From contig NZ_ATYB01000014.1 in NCBI RefSeq assembly GCF_000427465.1, positions 3,103,058-3,167,057 on the forward strand: a DNA stretch of 64,000 bases, read 5' to 3'. Positions 34,848 to 46,976 of the stretch are shown here, piece by piece (position 1 is the first letter of the stretch; each line of letters opens with the position of its first letter). The DNA comes from Sinorhizobium arboris LMG 14919 (GTDB lineage: Bacteria > Pseudomonadota > Alphaproteobacteria > Rhizobiales > Rhizobiaceae). A program made the position numbers and the translations under genes. The notes beneath the pieces were generated by a model that saw only the letters and a list, made by a program, of their open reading frames with translations, had not been told where the DNA came from and searched no databases.

Positions 34848-37399
34848 GCGCGGCAGTTGCCGCCCGGCGGCTTCGCCCCATGCTTGCCCTGCGTCTGGCG
34901 CTTAGGGAAATGCGCGGAGGCCTGCGGGGTTTTTATATTTTTCTCGCCTGCATCGCCCTTGGCACGGCCGCGATCGCCGGCGTCAACTCGCTGTCGCAGT
35001 CGATCAGCGGAACGATCGCCTCCCAAGGCCAGGAACTGCTCGCAGCCGACATCCGCTTCGAGCTCAACAATCGGGTGGCAAGTGCGGACGAACGCGCCTT
35101 CCTCCAAGGCCTCGGCGATGTTTCGGTGTCTGCGGGTCTGCGCTCCATGGCGCGGCTCCCGGACGGCTCCAACCAGGCGCTGGTGGAGCTCAAGGCCGTG
35201 GACGGAGCCTATCCGCTCTACGGCAAGTTCGAAAGCGAGCCGGCAAGGCCGCTCGCTGAATTGCTGGCGAAAGACGGGGAGGTATTCGGCGCAGTCGCTG
35301 CGCCGTTGCTCCTCGATCGCCTCGGTATCTCGCCGGGCGCGGAACTTCTCATCGGCAATGCGCGGGTCCGGATCAGCGCCACGCTGGTAAGCGAGCCCGA
35401 TGCGCTTTCCGACGGCTTCGGTTTCGCGCCGCGGCTGATGATTTCCTCCGACGCACTTGCCGCTGCGGGGCTTGTGCAGACCGGCAGCCTCGTCGAACAC
35501 ACCTACAAGGTCCGCCTGGCCGATCCCGCAGACGTGCCGCTCATTCGCGTGCAGGCGGAGACGCGCTTTCCCTCCGCCGGCTGGTCCATTCGCACCAGCG
35601 GCAATGCCGCGCCGTCGCTCAACGCAAACATCACCCGTTTCTCCCAGTTCCTGACGCTCGTCGGGCTCACGGCACTGATCGTCGGCGGCGTCGGGGTCGC
35701 CAATGCCGTGCGTTCCTATCTCGACGGCAAACGCAGCGTCATCGCCACTTTCAAATGCCTCGGCGCTCCGGCATCGCTGGTCGCGGTGATCTATCTTGCG
35801 CAGATCCTGATGATCGCCCTCTTCGGCATCGCGATCGGCCTCGTACTCGGCGCTCTCATCCCTTTCGTGGCGGCACAGTTCCTCGCCGGCGTGCTGCCGG
35901 TCTCCACCGCATTCGAGCTCTATCCCTCCGCCTTGGGCCTTGCCGCGCTTTTCGGCCTCCTGACCGCGCTGACCTTCGCCATACTGCCGCTCGGGCGGGC
36001 GCGCCGGGTGCCGGCGACCGCGCTTTTCCGGCAGCAGGGTTTCGAACCGACGGGCTTTCCTGCCCTGCCCTATCTTGCCGGAGCCTTCGTCTGCCTGGCG
36101 GCACTTGCCGGGCTCGCGGTCTGGACCGCCTATGACCGTTACGTTTCGCTGATCTTCCTTGGCGCGATCGCCTTTGCCTTCATCGTGCTGCGCGGCGTTT
36201 CGCTCGTCATATCCTGGCTCGCGCGGCGCAGCCCGCGCGTCCACTCGCCGGCGCTGAGATTGGCGATCGGCAACATACACCGGCCAGGTGCGCTGACGCC
36301 GTCGGTGGTGCTCTCGCTCGGCCTTGGCCTCGCCCTCCTGGTGACGCTGGCGCTGATCGACGGCAATCTGCGGCGCGAGCTCACCGGCGACATGGCAGAA
36401 CGCGCTCCCAACTTCTTCTTCGTCGACATCCAGAGCAACGAAATCGAAGGCTTCCGCGCCCTGCTCGCGGGAGCGATGCCGGAAGGCAAGATCATCGAAG
36501 TGCCTATGCTGCGCGGGCGCATCGTCGCGCTCAACGGCGAGGATGTGAACAGGCGCAACGTTCCTCCCGGCGGTCAATGGGTGCTGCGCGGCGACCGCGG
36601 CATCACCTATGCCAGGAACAGGCCCGAAAACTCGAAACTCACCGAAGGCAGCTGGTGGCCGGAAGACTATGGCGGCGAGCCGCTCGTCTCCTTTTCGGCG
36701 GAGGAGGCCCGCGAACTGGGTCTGAAACTCGGCGACACGGTGACCGTCAACGTGCTCGGCCGCAACGTCACCGCCCGAATCGCGAATTTCCGCGAGGTCG
36801 AGTGGGAATCGCTGTCGATCAATTTCGTCATGGTCTTCTCGCCGAACACCTTCGCCGGCGCACCGCATGCATGGCTCGCGACCATCATCGATCCCGGCGC
36901 CTCGGCTGCGGAAGAGGCATCGGTCCTGAAAGCGGTGACGAATGCCTATCCGACGATCACCAGCGTGCGGGTGAAGGACGCGCTCGACATCGTCAACACG
37001 CTGCTCGGGCAGCTCGCAACGGCGGTGCGCGCCGCCGCGGCGGTGGCGCTGGTCGCGTCCATCCTCGTGCTTGCCGGCGCTCTTGCCGCCGGCAACCGCG
37101 CCCGCATCCATGATGCCGTTGTCCTGAAGACACTCGGCGCCACGCGGGCCACGCTGATCCGTGCCTTCAGCTACGAATACGTCATCCTCGGTCTGGCAAC
37201 CGCCGCCTTCGCGCTCTTCGCCGGCGGCGTTTCGGCCTGGTTCGTCGTCAGCCGCATCATGACCCTGCCTTCGAGCTTCCTGCCCGACGTCGCCGTCGCG
37301 ACGATCGTCCTCGCGCTGGTCGTAACGGTCGGGATCGGCCTCGCCGGCACCTGGCGCGTCCTCGGACAAAAAGCCGCTCCGGTGCTGCGGGAACTCTGA
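34844..37399 (+). CDS. FtsX-like ABC transporter permease (YbbP type)
   Basis: This is a large inner-membrane permease of 851 residues with two FtsX-domain halves. An N-terminal helix (YIFLACIALGTAAIAGV) is followed by a periplasmic domain to about 265 and three helices with SVIATFKCLGAPASLVAVIY. A central pair of helices (405-450) and a second periplasmic domain (about 505-715) follow, then three C-terminal helices with DAVVLKTLGATRATLIRAF. The repeated KxLGA(P/T) segments are the FtsX coupling motifs. It works with the ATPase encoded just upstream. The cargo is unknown. Confidence 0.92.
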   Translation: MSAAVAARRLRPMLALRLALREMRGGLRGFYIFLACIALGTAAIAGVNSLSQSISGTIASQGQELLAADIRFELNNRVASADERAFLQGLGDVSVSAGLRSMARLPDGSNQALVELKAVDGAYPLYGKFESEPARPLAELLAKDGEVFGAVAAPLLLDRLGISPGAELLIGNARVRISATLVSEPDALSDGFGFAPRLMISSDALAAAGLVQTGSLVEHTYKVRLADPADVPLIRVQAETRFPSAGWSIRTSGNAAPSLNANITRFSQFLTLVGLTALIVGGVGVANAVRSYLDGKRSVIATFKCLGAPASLVAVIYLAQILMIALFGIAIGLVLGALIPFVAAQFLAGVLPVSTAFELYPSALGLAALFGLLTALTFAILPLGRARRVPATALFRQQGFEPTGFPALPYLAGAFVCLAALAGLAVWTAYDRYVSLIFLGAIAFAFIVLRGVSLVISWLARRSPRVHSPALRLAIGNIHRPGALTPSVVLSLGLGLALLVTLALIDGNLRRELTGDMAERAPNFFFVDIQSNEIEGFRALLAGAMPEGKIIEVPMLRGRIVALNGEDVNRRNVPPGGQWVLRGDRGITYARNRPENSKLTEGSWWPEDYGGEPLVSFSAEEARELGLKLGDTVTVNVLGRNVTARIANFREVEWESLSINFVMVFSPNTFAGAPHAWLATIIDPGASAAEEASVLKAVTNAYPTITSVRVKDALDIVNTLLGQLATAVRAAAAVALVASILVLAGALAAGNRARIHDAVVLKTLGATRATLIRAFSYEYVILGLATAAFALFAGGVSAWFVVSRIMTLPSSFLPDVAVATIVLALVVTVGIGLAGTWRVLGQKAAPVLREL

Positions 37400-37644
37400 G
37401 CCTGTCCACCCAGCCGCGCTTTCGGCGATAACGGCCGAATTAACCGTAAATCACTCTAGTTTGATGGTTCCGTGGCCTTGCTTTGTCCGATTCCAAGCGC
37501 TTCGGCCCTTGTGCATGACGGCGTTCACCATCATATTTGTCCACAGGCATGCTGGAGCCCCGCAGCGGCGCCTGGGCGCGCAAAGGAACGACAAGGTTCG
37601 CCGCCCGACACCGTAACTTCAACCGGGGCTTAAAAGAGGAAACA

Positions 37645-38382
37645 ATGGCTGATCTGAGAAACTACCAAACCCGAATGTCGCCCGCCGGCGCTCAGGCGGG
37701 TGCCGTGATCGACGAAGGCCTTCGCGCATATATGCTGAAGGTCTACAATTTGATGGCCCTCGGCCTGGCGATTACCGGCGTGGCAGCTTACGGAACCTAT
37801 GCGCTTGCCACCTCTAATCCGGCATTCGCCCAGCTTATCTACGCTTCGCCCCTGAAGTGGGTCGTGATGCTGGCGCCGCTTGCGCTGGTGTTCTTCATGA
37901 GCTTCCGCATCAATTCCATGAGCGTTTCCGCCGCGCAGACGACCTTCTGGGTCTATGCGGCGCTGATGGGCCTGTCGCTCTCGTCGATCTTTCTGGTCTT
38001 CACCGGCCAGAGCATCGTGCAGACGTTCTTCGTGACCGCAGCTTCGTTCGGCGCCCTGTCGCTTTACGGCTATACGACGAAAAAGGACCTCTCCGGTCTC
38101 GGCTCGTTCCTGATCATGGGCCTCTTCGGCGTGATCATCGCATCCGTCGTCAACATCTTCCTTGCCTCTTCGGCACTCGGCTTCGCGATCTCGGTGATCG
38201 GCGTGCTCATCTTCGCCGGCCTCACCGCCTACGACACGCAGAAGCTCAAGGAAATGTACTTTGAAGGCGACGACGCGCTGGTCGCCGGCCGCAAGGCCAT
38301 CATGGGCGCGCTGACGCTTTACCTCGATTTCATCAACTTGTTCATGTTCATGCTGCAGTTCCTTGGCAACAGGAACGAGTAG
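37645..38382 (+). CDS. Bax inhibitor-1/YccA family membrane protein
   Basis: This 245-residue inner-membrane protein has seven hydrophobic segments of the BI-1 family. The N-terminus MADLRNYQTRM is followed by AYMLKVYNLMALGLAITGVA, then KKDLSGLGSFLIMGLFGVII and the C-terminal FAGLTAYDTQKLKEMYF with the aspartates that form the pH-sensing pair in BI-1 proteins. YccA relatives interact with FtsH or form leak channels. ATG 37645 has AGAGGAAACA just upstream. A strong terminator follows. Confidence 0.93.
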   Translation: MADLRNYQTRMSPAGAQAGAVIDEGLRAYMLKVYNLMALGLAITGVAAYGTYALATSNPAFAQLIYASPLKWVVMLAPLALVFFMSFRINSMSVSAAQTTFWVYAALMGLSLSSIFLVFTGQSIVQTFFVTAASFGALSLYGYTTKKDLSGLGSFLIMGLFGVIIASVVNIFLASSALGFAISVIGVLIFAGLTAYDTQKLKEMYFEGDDALVAGRKAIMGALTLYLDFINLFMFMLQFLGNRNE

Positions 38383-38401
38383 TAGCGAACCGGTTCGACG
38401 G

Positions 38402-38427
38402 AAAAGGCGGCTTCGGCCGCCTTTTTT
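38402..38427 (+). terminator. Intrinsic terminator after the Bax-inhibitor-1 gene
   Basis: A perfect 10-bp stem (AAAAGGCGGC / GCCGCCTTTT) with a TTCG loop runs into six T, 20 bases after the stop. Confidence 0.92.
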
Positions 38428-38505
38428 GTTGCCTGACGGCGGTCTTGATCGATCCGGCGCATCCATGCGAGACAGTGCCCAACAGCCACTACAGGTCAAA
38501 TCTCC

Positions 38506-39063
38506 ATGACTGCCACGCTCCGCGACGCCGTTGCTGCCGATCTCCCCTCGATCACCGAAATCTATCGCGAGTCCGTCTTGAACGGGGTGGCGACCTATGA
38601 GGAAACGCCGCCTTCCGAGGCCGAAATGGCGCTCCGCTTTTCCACGATCACCGGTAACGGCTACCCCTATGTGGCCGCCGTGGACGAGCGCGGTGCGGTC
38701 GTCGGCTATGCCTATGCCTCCGCCTTCCGCAACCGCACCGCCTATCGGTTCCTGGTGGAGGATTCGATCTATCTTTCGCCGGAAGCGCGGGGCAAGGGCA
38801 TCGGCAAGGCGCTGCTTTCCGAACTGATCGGGCGCTGCACGGCCCTCGGCTTCCGTCAGATGATCGCAGTCATCGGCGGAGCGCACCCCTCGTCGATCGC
38901 TCTGCACCGGGCGCTCGGCTTCGAGCCGCGGGGGCTGATGACGGCCACCGGTTTCAAGCATGGCCGCTGGCTGGATACGGCCTTCATGCAGCGTCCGCTC
39001 GGAGAGGGAACCGGGACGAAGCCCACCGAGGGCGTCTATCCGGATACGCTTTATAGGAGCTGA
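38506..39063 (+). CDS. GNAT N-acetyltransferase (phosphinothricin-acetyltransferase-like)
   Basis: This cytosolic acetyl-CoA-dependent enzyme of 185 residues belongs to the Pat/MnaT-like group. It starts LRDAVAADLPSITEIYRES, has NGVATYEETPPSEAEM, the acetyl-CoA loop LSPEARGKGIGKALL, and GGAHPSSIALHRALGFEPRG. Relatives acetylate phosphinothricin, methionine sulfoximine/sulfone or similar amino acids. Substrate assignment is by similarity only. It is followed by a mosaic repeat. Confidence 0.88.
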   Translation: MTATLRDAVAADLPSITEIYRESVLNGVATYEETPPSEAEMALRFSTITGNGYPYVAAVDERGAVVGYAYASAFRNRTAYRFLVEDSIYLSPEARGKGIGKALLSELIGRCTALGFRQMIAVIGGAHPSSIALHRALGFEPRGLMTATGFKHGRWLDTAFMQRPLGEGTGTKPTEGVYPDTLYRS

Positions 39064-39106
39064 ACCAACCAGGTTGCCCATCTCCTCGGGTTTACCCGAG
39101 GACTAA

Positions 39107-39215
39107 CCCTCTCCCCCACGCGGGGAGAGGAAACTGAGGCGAAGCGCTGCCCCTGTCCCTTCGCCCCGCCTGCGGAGAGAAGGTGCCGGCAGGCGGATGA
39201 GGGGCAGCTGCAAGT
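39107..39215. repeat. RIME-like mosaic repeat
   Basis: CCTCTCCCCCACGCGGGGAGAGG forms a hairpin at 39108-39130. It is followed by GCCCCTG..CCCCGCCTGCGGAGAGAAGGTGCCGGCAGGCGGATGAGGGGC, a variant of the arms at 10137-10324. It lies between the convergent GNAT and DUF2794 genes. Confidence 0.7.
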
Positions 39216-39227
39216 GATATATGTCCG

Positions 39228-39638
39228 TCAGGTTTGGACGAGCTTCAGAACCTTGTCGAAGACCTTCAGAACCTGAGCGAGTTCGTGGCCGCGTTTCAAT
39301 ATCGTCCCGTGGGCGTTGAGCACGCTGTAGGCGCCCTGTTTCGCGGCGAGCTTCGGGTTTTTCTCGATGCGGTAGAGCGGCACTTCTCCGGCGCGCTTGA
39401 ACACCGAAAAAACGGCCCGGTCTCGCAGGTGGTCGATCGCATAGTCGCGCCACTCCCCTTCGCCCACCATACGGCCGTAGACCTTGAGGATCAGGTCGAG
39501 TTCGCGGCGATGGAAGGTGACGGGCGGGGGGTTCTTGGCTTGCTTGTATTCGTGAAGATCGACGACCACATCGGAGGTGGTCTGGCCGTAGTGACGTGCT
39601 TCGCCTCGCGGCAAATCCGTTTCATCGGTCATCGGCAT
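39228..39638 (-). CDS. DUF2794 domain protein
   Basis: The 136-residue cytosolic protein matches the DUF2794 pattern found in alphaproteobacteria: VTFHRRELDLILKVYGRMV, EWRDYAIDHLRDRAVFSVF, PLYRIEKNPKLAAKQGAYSV and a C-terminal helix rich in Leu/Val/Lys (GHELAQVLKVFDKVLKL). No enzymatic motif is seen and the function is unknown. It is a single gene on the minus strand. Confidence 0.88.
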   Translation of the reverse strand: MPMTDETDLPRGEARHYGQTTSDVVVDLHEYKQAKNPPPVTFHRRELDLILKVYGRMVGEGEWRDYAIDHLRDRAVFSVFKRAGEVPLYRIEKNPKLAAKQGAYSVLNAHGTILKRGHELAQVLKVFDKVLKLVQT

Positions 39639-39978
39639 CTCGGCCTTCTAATGTGACAGGACCACGACAGTGTGCCTCACACAATTCGAAAAGCAAGCCG
39701 GAAGCTGTTGATCAATGTCAGCAATTCTTGCCGCTGCCGCAATTCAGTCAAATCGCCGCCCCAATTCGCCGCAACACTCCGACCGCTGCCGGACAGAGTC
39801 GTTGCCACCGTATGTCCGGCCAGCCGTCATGCTGCGGGAGGTTCTCGAACGCAGACATGGCTGGTTCGGTCCGGTAACTTCGAACCCTCAGCCCCAGCCC
39901 CTCGATGCTGCCGGGCCGAACCATCCCTTCTGCGGCTCCTGCTCCGCCGCAATCAATCGGAAACCGCCTCCGTCTTGT
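39639..39978. other. Intergenic region with no recognised gene
   Basis: This 340-bp gap lies between the 3' end of the DUF1223 gene and the DUF2794 start and should contain the latter's promoter. Frames across it are shadows, and no repeat of the mosaic type is visible. Confidence 0.5.
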
Positions 39979-40755
39979 TCAGAGCTTGCCCTGCGGCCCA
40001 GCAAGAACCGTCGCGGCGCCGATGATGGCTCCCGGCGTCTCCTTGTCCTTCATCGACTGCAGCAGCACCGCGCAACCGCTGTTGCCCTGGCCTTCGATCA
40101 GAACCGAGGCGGGCAGCGTGAATTCCGCGGACTTGCCGTCCCACATCCCGATCGTCTGAATGTCGCGCACGGCATGCCAATAGGCGATTTCCTTGTCGCT
40201 GTTCTCGCCCTTCTCGACTTTGACCACCCTTGCACGGTCGAAATAGACGACGACGACATTCGCCCTTCCTTGGCCGGCACCTACCTTGATCGATATCTCA
40301 TCGCCGCCGATCGAGACATCGACCGGCACCGACAGCCCCTTCCCCTTCGTGCTCATCAAAGCAAGCCGGTTCCTGATTGCCGGCAGGTCCGCGCCGTTGG
40401 CGTGATCGCGTCCATTCAGGATCGCCTGCGGCGTATAGACGCCGTAGCGGCCGAGCATCCGCGCATAGGCATATTGCCGCTCGGTGTTTTCCTTGGAAGC
40501 GAGCGTATCCGCCCAGCCGAGATAGTTCCAGTAGTCGACGTGGTAGGCGAGCGCCACGACGTCGCCCTGGTCCACAAGCTTCTTGAGGGCCGCGTCCGCC
40601 GGCGGACAGGAAGAGCAGCCCTGGCTGGTGAAGAGTTCGACGACGCCTTTGATCGTCCTGCCGTCATCGGCTGCGGCCGGTCCGCAGAACACGCCAAACA
40701 GCCCGATGATCGCCAGGGCGAAACGTCGGGTCTTTGGTGTGCATGCGAATGTCAT
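39979..40755 (-). CDS. DUF1223 secreted thioredoxin-like protein
   Basis: The 258-residue product starts at MTFACTPKTRRFALAIIG, which leads into a signal peptide ending PAAA. The mature protein begins with a thioredoxin-like VVELFTSQGCSSCPPAD motif with a CSSC pair, then VVALAYHVDYWNYLGWADTL and YGVYTPQAILNG with a cis-Pro-type TPQ. These are DUF1223 hallmarks. A periplasmic redox role is inferred; the family is uncharacterised. It lies downstream of acnA on the same strand, beyond a terminator, so it is separately transcribed. Confidence 0.88.
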   Translation of the reverse strand: MTFACTPKTRRFALAIIGLFGVFCGPAAADDGRTIKGVVELFTSQGCSSCPPADAALKKLVDQGDVVALAYHVDYWNYLGWADTLASKENTERQYAYARMLGRYGVYTPQAILNGRDHANGADLPAIRNRLALMSTKGKGLSVPVDVSIGGDEISIKVGAGQGRANVVVVYFDRARVVKVEKGENSDKEIAYWHAVRDIQTIGMWDGKSAEFTLPASVLIEGQGNSGCAVLLQSMKDKETPGAIIGAATVLAGPQGKL

Positions 40756-40952
40756 GGCGTCTTTGTTCGTGCTGGTTAGTGCACTTCCCGGAAAGCCTGT
40801 GACGGATTTCCGTCCGGACGTGCGTCGTTTCAACGATCCCGGCCGGCGGTTTGTCGCGCGGCGAGACCCCTACATACGACGGGTATTCTTCAACGAAAAG
40901 TCACGTTGGAGTGACTGCCTCAAAGCCGGGAGAATCCGGACAAGCAGGCATG

Positions 40953-40984
40953 AAAAACCGGGGCGCCGCTGTAGACGCCCCGGC
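40953..40984 (-). terminator. Intrinsic terminator of acnA
   Basis: Read on the minus strand, CCGGGGCG pairs with CGCCCCGG around a ten-base loop and is followed by TTTTT, about 30 bases after the acnA stop. Confidence 0.88.
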
Positions 40985-41012
40985 TCTTGCGCTTGCGTTC
41001 ATACGTCGCCGA

Positions 41013-43703
<2,691 letters not shown>

Positions 43704-43973
43704 TGGATGATACCCCGTTCCGTCTGATCGCCAAAAACTGACGTACGAACGCCCGAGCACCTGTGAGGCGCGAAATGGGATGCGGGTGCGGCCATTTCCG
43801 CTGTCCGTACGTGGAAGCTCGTTCCATGTTCGGCGCTTGGATGAAATTCACGCCGACCGCTGGCGTGTTGGCCGCCTTATAGATAATTTCTCCAAATCGT
43901 GCCAGACCAACCAAGGTGCAATCGGAACTTTTTTTGCTCTGCGAAAAAACATGTCAAGGAAAGCTGGAAATTC

Positions 43974-44597
43974 ATGCGCCTCATGGCCGAAAGTTTGAGT
44001 GCCAGGCGTGGCGAGGACTTGATTTTCAACGATATTTCGTTTGCGCTGAACGCCGGCGAAGCGCTCGTGGTAACGGGGCCGAACGGCTCCGGCAAATCGA
44101 CGCTGCTGCGCGTGCTGGCGGGTCTTCTGAGGGCGGAATCGGGCAGCGTCCGTTGCGAGGACGCCCCGCCCGGCTTTGAGCATCCCCATGAGCTCAGCCA
44201 CTATCTCGGCCACCGCAATGCGATGAAGCGTGAACTGACGGTGGAGGAAAACCTCGCCTTCTGGCAGCGCTTTCTCGATGATTCGCCGGGCGGCTCCGGC
44301 ATCGGCCTCGTCGAAGCGGCCGGGGCCGTCGGTCTCGCCGACATCATCCATCTGCCCTTCGGCTACCTTTCCGCCGGCCAGCAGCGGCGCCTGGCAATGG
44401 CGAAGCTGCTCGTCGCCTATCGGCCGATCTGGCTCCTCGACGAGCCGACGGCTGCGCTCGACGTCAGTGCCGATAGGCTTTTTGCCGGGCTGGTCGCCGC
44501 CCATCTGGACCGTGGCGGCATCGTCGTCGCGGCCACCCATCAGCCGCTGGGCTTCGCGAGGTCGAAAAGCCTCGAAATGACGGGGTTCGTCCATTGA
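43974..44597 (+). CDS. ccmA: Cytochrome c biogenesis heme-export ATPase CcmA
   Basis: CcmA is the ATPase of the CcmABCD complex, which releases holo-CcmE during c-type cytochrome maturation. The 207-residue protein has Walker A TGPNGSGKST, the signature LSAGQQRRLAMAKLL, Walker B WLLDEPTAALD and a switch His in VVAATHQ. It starts at MRLMAESLSARRGED; the longer frame from 43899 is not conserved. Its stop overlaps the ccmB start. Confidence 0.95.
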   Translation: MRLMAESLSARRGEDLIFNDISFALNAGEALVVTGPNGSGKSTLLRVLAGLLRAESGSVRCEDAPPGFEHPHELSHYLGHRNAMKRELTVEENLAFWQRFLDDSPGGSGIGLVEAAGAVGLADIIHLPFGYLSAGQQRRLAMAKLLVAYRPIWLLDEPTAALDVSADRLFAGLVAAHLDRGGIVVAATHQPLGFARSKSLEMTGFVH

Positions 44598-45253
44598 TCG
44601 CCCTCTTCTTCCGGGACCTGAAGCTTTCGGTGCGCGCCGGCGGCGGCGCGATGATCGGCGTGCTCTTCTTCATGACGGTGGTCGCGGTCATCCCCTTCGG
44701 CATCGGCCCCGATCTGAACCTGCTCGCCCGTATCGGCCCGGCGATCCTCTGGATCGGCGCGCTGCTTGCATCGCTGCTCGGGCTCGATCGGCTGTTCCAG
44801 GCGGAACGCGAGGACGGCTCGCTCGACATCATCATGATGCAGGAAACGCCTTTGGTCCTCCCCGTTCTCGTCAAATGCGCCGCTCATTGGACCGCCACAG
44901 GCCTGCCGCTGGTGATCGCCTCGCCCTTTCTCGGTCTCTTCATGAACATGGACGAACGCGCCATCGGGGCCACTATGGTCACCCTGCTTGCGGGAACGCC
45001 GGCGATCGCCTTCATCGGGGCGGTCGGCGCCGCGGTCGCGGTGGCGCTGCCGCGCGGCGGCCTGCTCGTCTCGATCCTGGTGCTGCCGCTCGCCATTCCG
45101 GTGCTCATCTTCGGGGTCAGCGCCGTCTATGCGGCGATCGAGGATCCGGCCCCCTTTCTGCCGCCTTTCATGATACTGATAGCGATAACCCTGTTCTTCG
45201 CAGTGATCGGACCTGTGGCAGCGGCGGCAGCTCTCAGGCACTCGGCCGACTGA
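44594..45253 (+). CDS. ccmB: Heme exporter subunit CcmB
   Basis: CcmB is the six-helix membrane partner of CcmA. The 219-residue protein has the typical LFFRDLKLSVRAGGGAMIGVL start, LASLLGLDRLFQAEREDGSLD, GLPLVIASPFLGLFMNM and the helix SILVLPLAIPVLIFGVSAV. Translation starts at TTG 44594, inside the last codons of ccmA, so the two are coupled. A 153-bp gap to ccmC may hold a weaker internal promoter. Confidence 0.95.
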   Translation: MIALFFRDLKLSVRAGGGAMIGVLFFMTVVAVIPFGIGPDLNLLARIGPAILWIGALLASLLGLDRLFQAEREDGSLDIIMMQETPLVLPVLVKCAAHWTATGLPLVIASPFLGLFMNMDERAIGATMVTLLAGTPAIAFIGAVGAAVAVALPRGGLLVSILVLPLAIPVLIFGVSAVYAAIEDPAPFLPPFMILIAITLFFAVIGPVAAAAALRHSAD

Positions 45254-45406
45254 CGCCATTATCACCGGCCATGTAAATCCACGGATCGAATCCGGTTCTG
45301 AACGATTATGCACCAGAGCAAGGGTGGTACAGCGGCTGCGTGCGCGATGAGACGCGGCACTTCAGGATCGATTGCGGAAGCAGGGCTTCCGCGTTAAAGA
45401 ACCGTC

Positions 45407-46177
45407 ATGAGCGAAAACAGCGTGGCCATACGCAAATTCAGCGATCTCGCCAATCCGACCCGGTTCCTGGCGCTGACGGATCGCGTGCTGCCCTGGCTTG
45501 CCGCTCTCACGCTACTCTTCCTCGCAGCCGGGCTCTGGCTCTCCTTCACCACCGAGGGTGACTACCAGCAGGGGGAGACCGTGCGCATCATGTATGTGCA
45601 TGTGCCTTCGGCCTGGCTCTCCATGATGTGCTACACGGTCATGGCGATTTCCGCGCTCGGCACGCTCGTCTGGCGTCATCCGCTCGCCGACGTCTCGGCA
45701 AGGGCCGCAGCGCCGATCGGCGCCTGCTTCACCTTTCTGGCGCTCGTCACCGGCTCGCTCTGGGGCAAGCCGATGTGGGGCACCTGGTGGGTTTGGGATG
45801 CGCGGCTGACCTCGGTCTTCGTGCTCTTCCTCATGTATCTCGGGCTGATGGCACTCAACCGCGCCATGGAGGATCCGAGCCGCTCGGCGCGCGTGTCGGC
45901 CGTGCTGATCCTCGTCGGCTTCGTCAACATCCCGATCATCAAGTTTTCGGTCGAATGGTGGAACACCCTGCATCAGCCCGCGAGCGTTATTCGCCTCGAC
46001 GGGCCGACGATCGATCCGGAGTTCCTGCGGCCGCTCATCGTCATGGCTGTCGGCTTCACGCTCCTGTTCTTCGCCCTGCACATCGCCGCCATGCGCAACG
46101 AGATCTGGCGTCGCCGCGTGGCGTCGCTCAGGCGTCAGGCGGCGCGCAATGCCGGAAGGGAGCCGCTGTCGCCATGA
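45407..46177 (+). CDS. ccmC: Heme-handling membrane protein CcmC
   Basis: CcmC binds heme and loads it onto CcmE. The 256-residue protein has six helices, the tryptophan-rich WGTWWVWDARLTS motif of the heme-handling family, and the flanking periplasmic histidines in MYVHVPSAWLSM and WWNTLHQPAS. Start MSENSVAIRKFSDLANPTRF. Its stop overlaps the start of ccmD by four bases (ATGA at 46174). Confidence 0.96.
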   Translation: MSENSVAIRKFSDLANPTRFLALTDRVLPWLAALTLLFLAAGLWLSFTTEGDYQQGETVRIMYVHVPSAWLSMMCYTVMAISALGTLVWRHPLADVSARAAAPIGACFTFLALVTGSLWGKPMWGTWWVWDARLTSVFVLFLMYLGLMALNRAMEDPSRSARVSAVLILVGFVNIPIIKFSVEWWNTLHQPASVIRLDGPTIDPEFLRPLIVMAVGFTLLFFALHIAAMRNEIWRRRVASLRRQAARNAGREPLSP

Positions 46178-46347
46178 TGAGCCATGCTGCCTATGTCATT
46201 GCCAGCTATGCGGTCGCCGCCGCGACGGTCGCGGGGCTGCTCCTCTGGGTTGTCACCGACGGCCGTGCCCGCAAGCGCGAATTGCGGCAGCTCGAAGCCG
46301 CCGGCATCCGCCGCCGCTCGGCGGCGCCAGGCGGAGAGCGCAGATGA
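46174..46347 (+). CDS. ccmD: Heme exporter small subunit CcmD
   Basis: CcmD is a one-helix membrane peptide needed for release of heme-loaded CcmE. The 57-residue product has an AAYVIASYAVAAATVAGLLL transmembrane helix followed by a basic cytosolic tail (RARKRELRQLE), as expected. It overlaps ccmC upstream and ccmG downstream by four bases each, so position alone supports the call. Confidence 0.92.
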   Translation: MMSHAAYVIASYAVAAATVAGLLLWVVTDGRARKRELRQLEAAGIRRRSAAPGGERR

Positions 46348-46952
46348 CGGACACGCAGACGCCGCGGGACGAGCCCAGGCCCGGAGCCATGCGTTATCTC
46401 ATCGCAACGCTTCCGCTCCTCATCTTCGCAATTTTGGCGATCATCTTCTGGAGCCAGTTGAACTCCGGCAGGGATGTCAGCGAAATCCCGTCGGCGCTGA
46501 TCGGCACCAAGGCGCCCAAGCTCGACATGCCGCCGCTGGAAGGTGCCGTAACGCCGTCGGGCGAGACGATGCCCGCCCTCGCCGACGCGGCCGTCAAGGG
46601 CAAGCTCACGCTCGTCAATGTCTGGGCTTCCTGGTGCGTTCCGTGCCGGCAGGAACATCCGATCATCCTGGAATTGTCGAAAGACCCGCGCCTGACCGTG
46701 GTCGGCATCAACTACAAGGACCGGAACGAGAACGCGCTGCGATTCCTCGGCGAGCTCGGCAACCCGTTCTCGGCGATCGGTGTCGATCCGAACGGCAAGG
46801 CGGCGATAGACTGGGGCGTCTACGGCATCCCGGAATCCTTCCTCGTCGCCGCCGACGGAACGATTCTCTACAAGCGCGCCGGCCCTTTCGACGAAAAGAG
46901 CCTCAGGGAAGGGCTGATGCCGGCTATCGAGAAGGCGCTTGCGGGTTCGTAA
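46344..46952 (+). CDS. ccmG: Thiol:disulfide interchange protein CcmG/CycY
   Basis: This membrane-anchored periplasmic thioredoxin reduces apocytochrome c cysteines before heme attachment. The 202-residue protein has an N-terminal anchor (YLIATLPLLIFAILAIIFW), the family segment IGTKAPKLDMPPLEG, the active site WASWCVPCRQEHP, GVDPNGKAAIDWGVYG with Glu/Pro-rich GIPESFLVAADG, and a final helix. The start overlaps the ccmD stop (ATGA at 46344). ccmE, F and H are not in the window. Confidence 0.95.
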   Translation: MTDTQTPRDEPRPGAMRYLIATLPLLIFAILAIIFWSQLNSGRDVSEIPSALIGTKAPKLDMPPLEGAVTPSGETMPALADAAVKGKLTLVNVWASWCVPCRQEHPIILELSKDPRLTVVGINYKDRNENALRFLGELGNPFSAIGVDPNGKAAIDWGVYGIPESFLVAADGTILYKRAGPFDEKSLREGLMPAIEKALAGS

Positions 46953-46976
46953 GTCGCAGCCGGAGAGACGGAACCC

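Noticed and set aside
34544..37369. 941-residue minus-strand ORF opposite the FtsX-like permease
   Set aside because: Composition is Arg/Asp/Gly-rich without domains; the plus-strand permease is clear.
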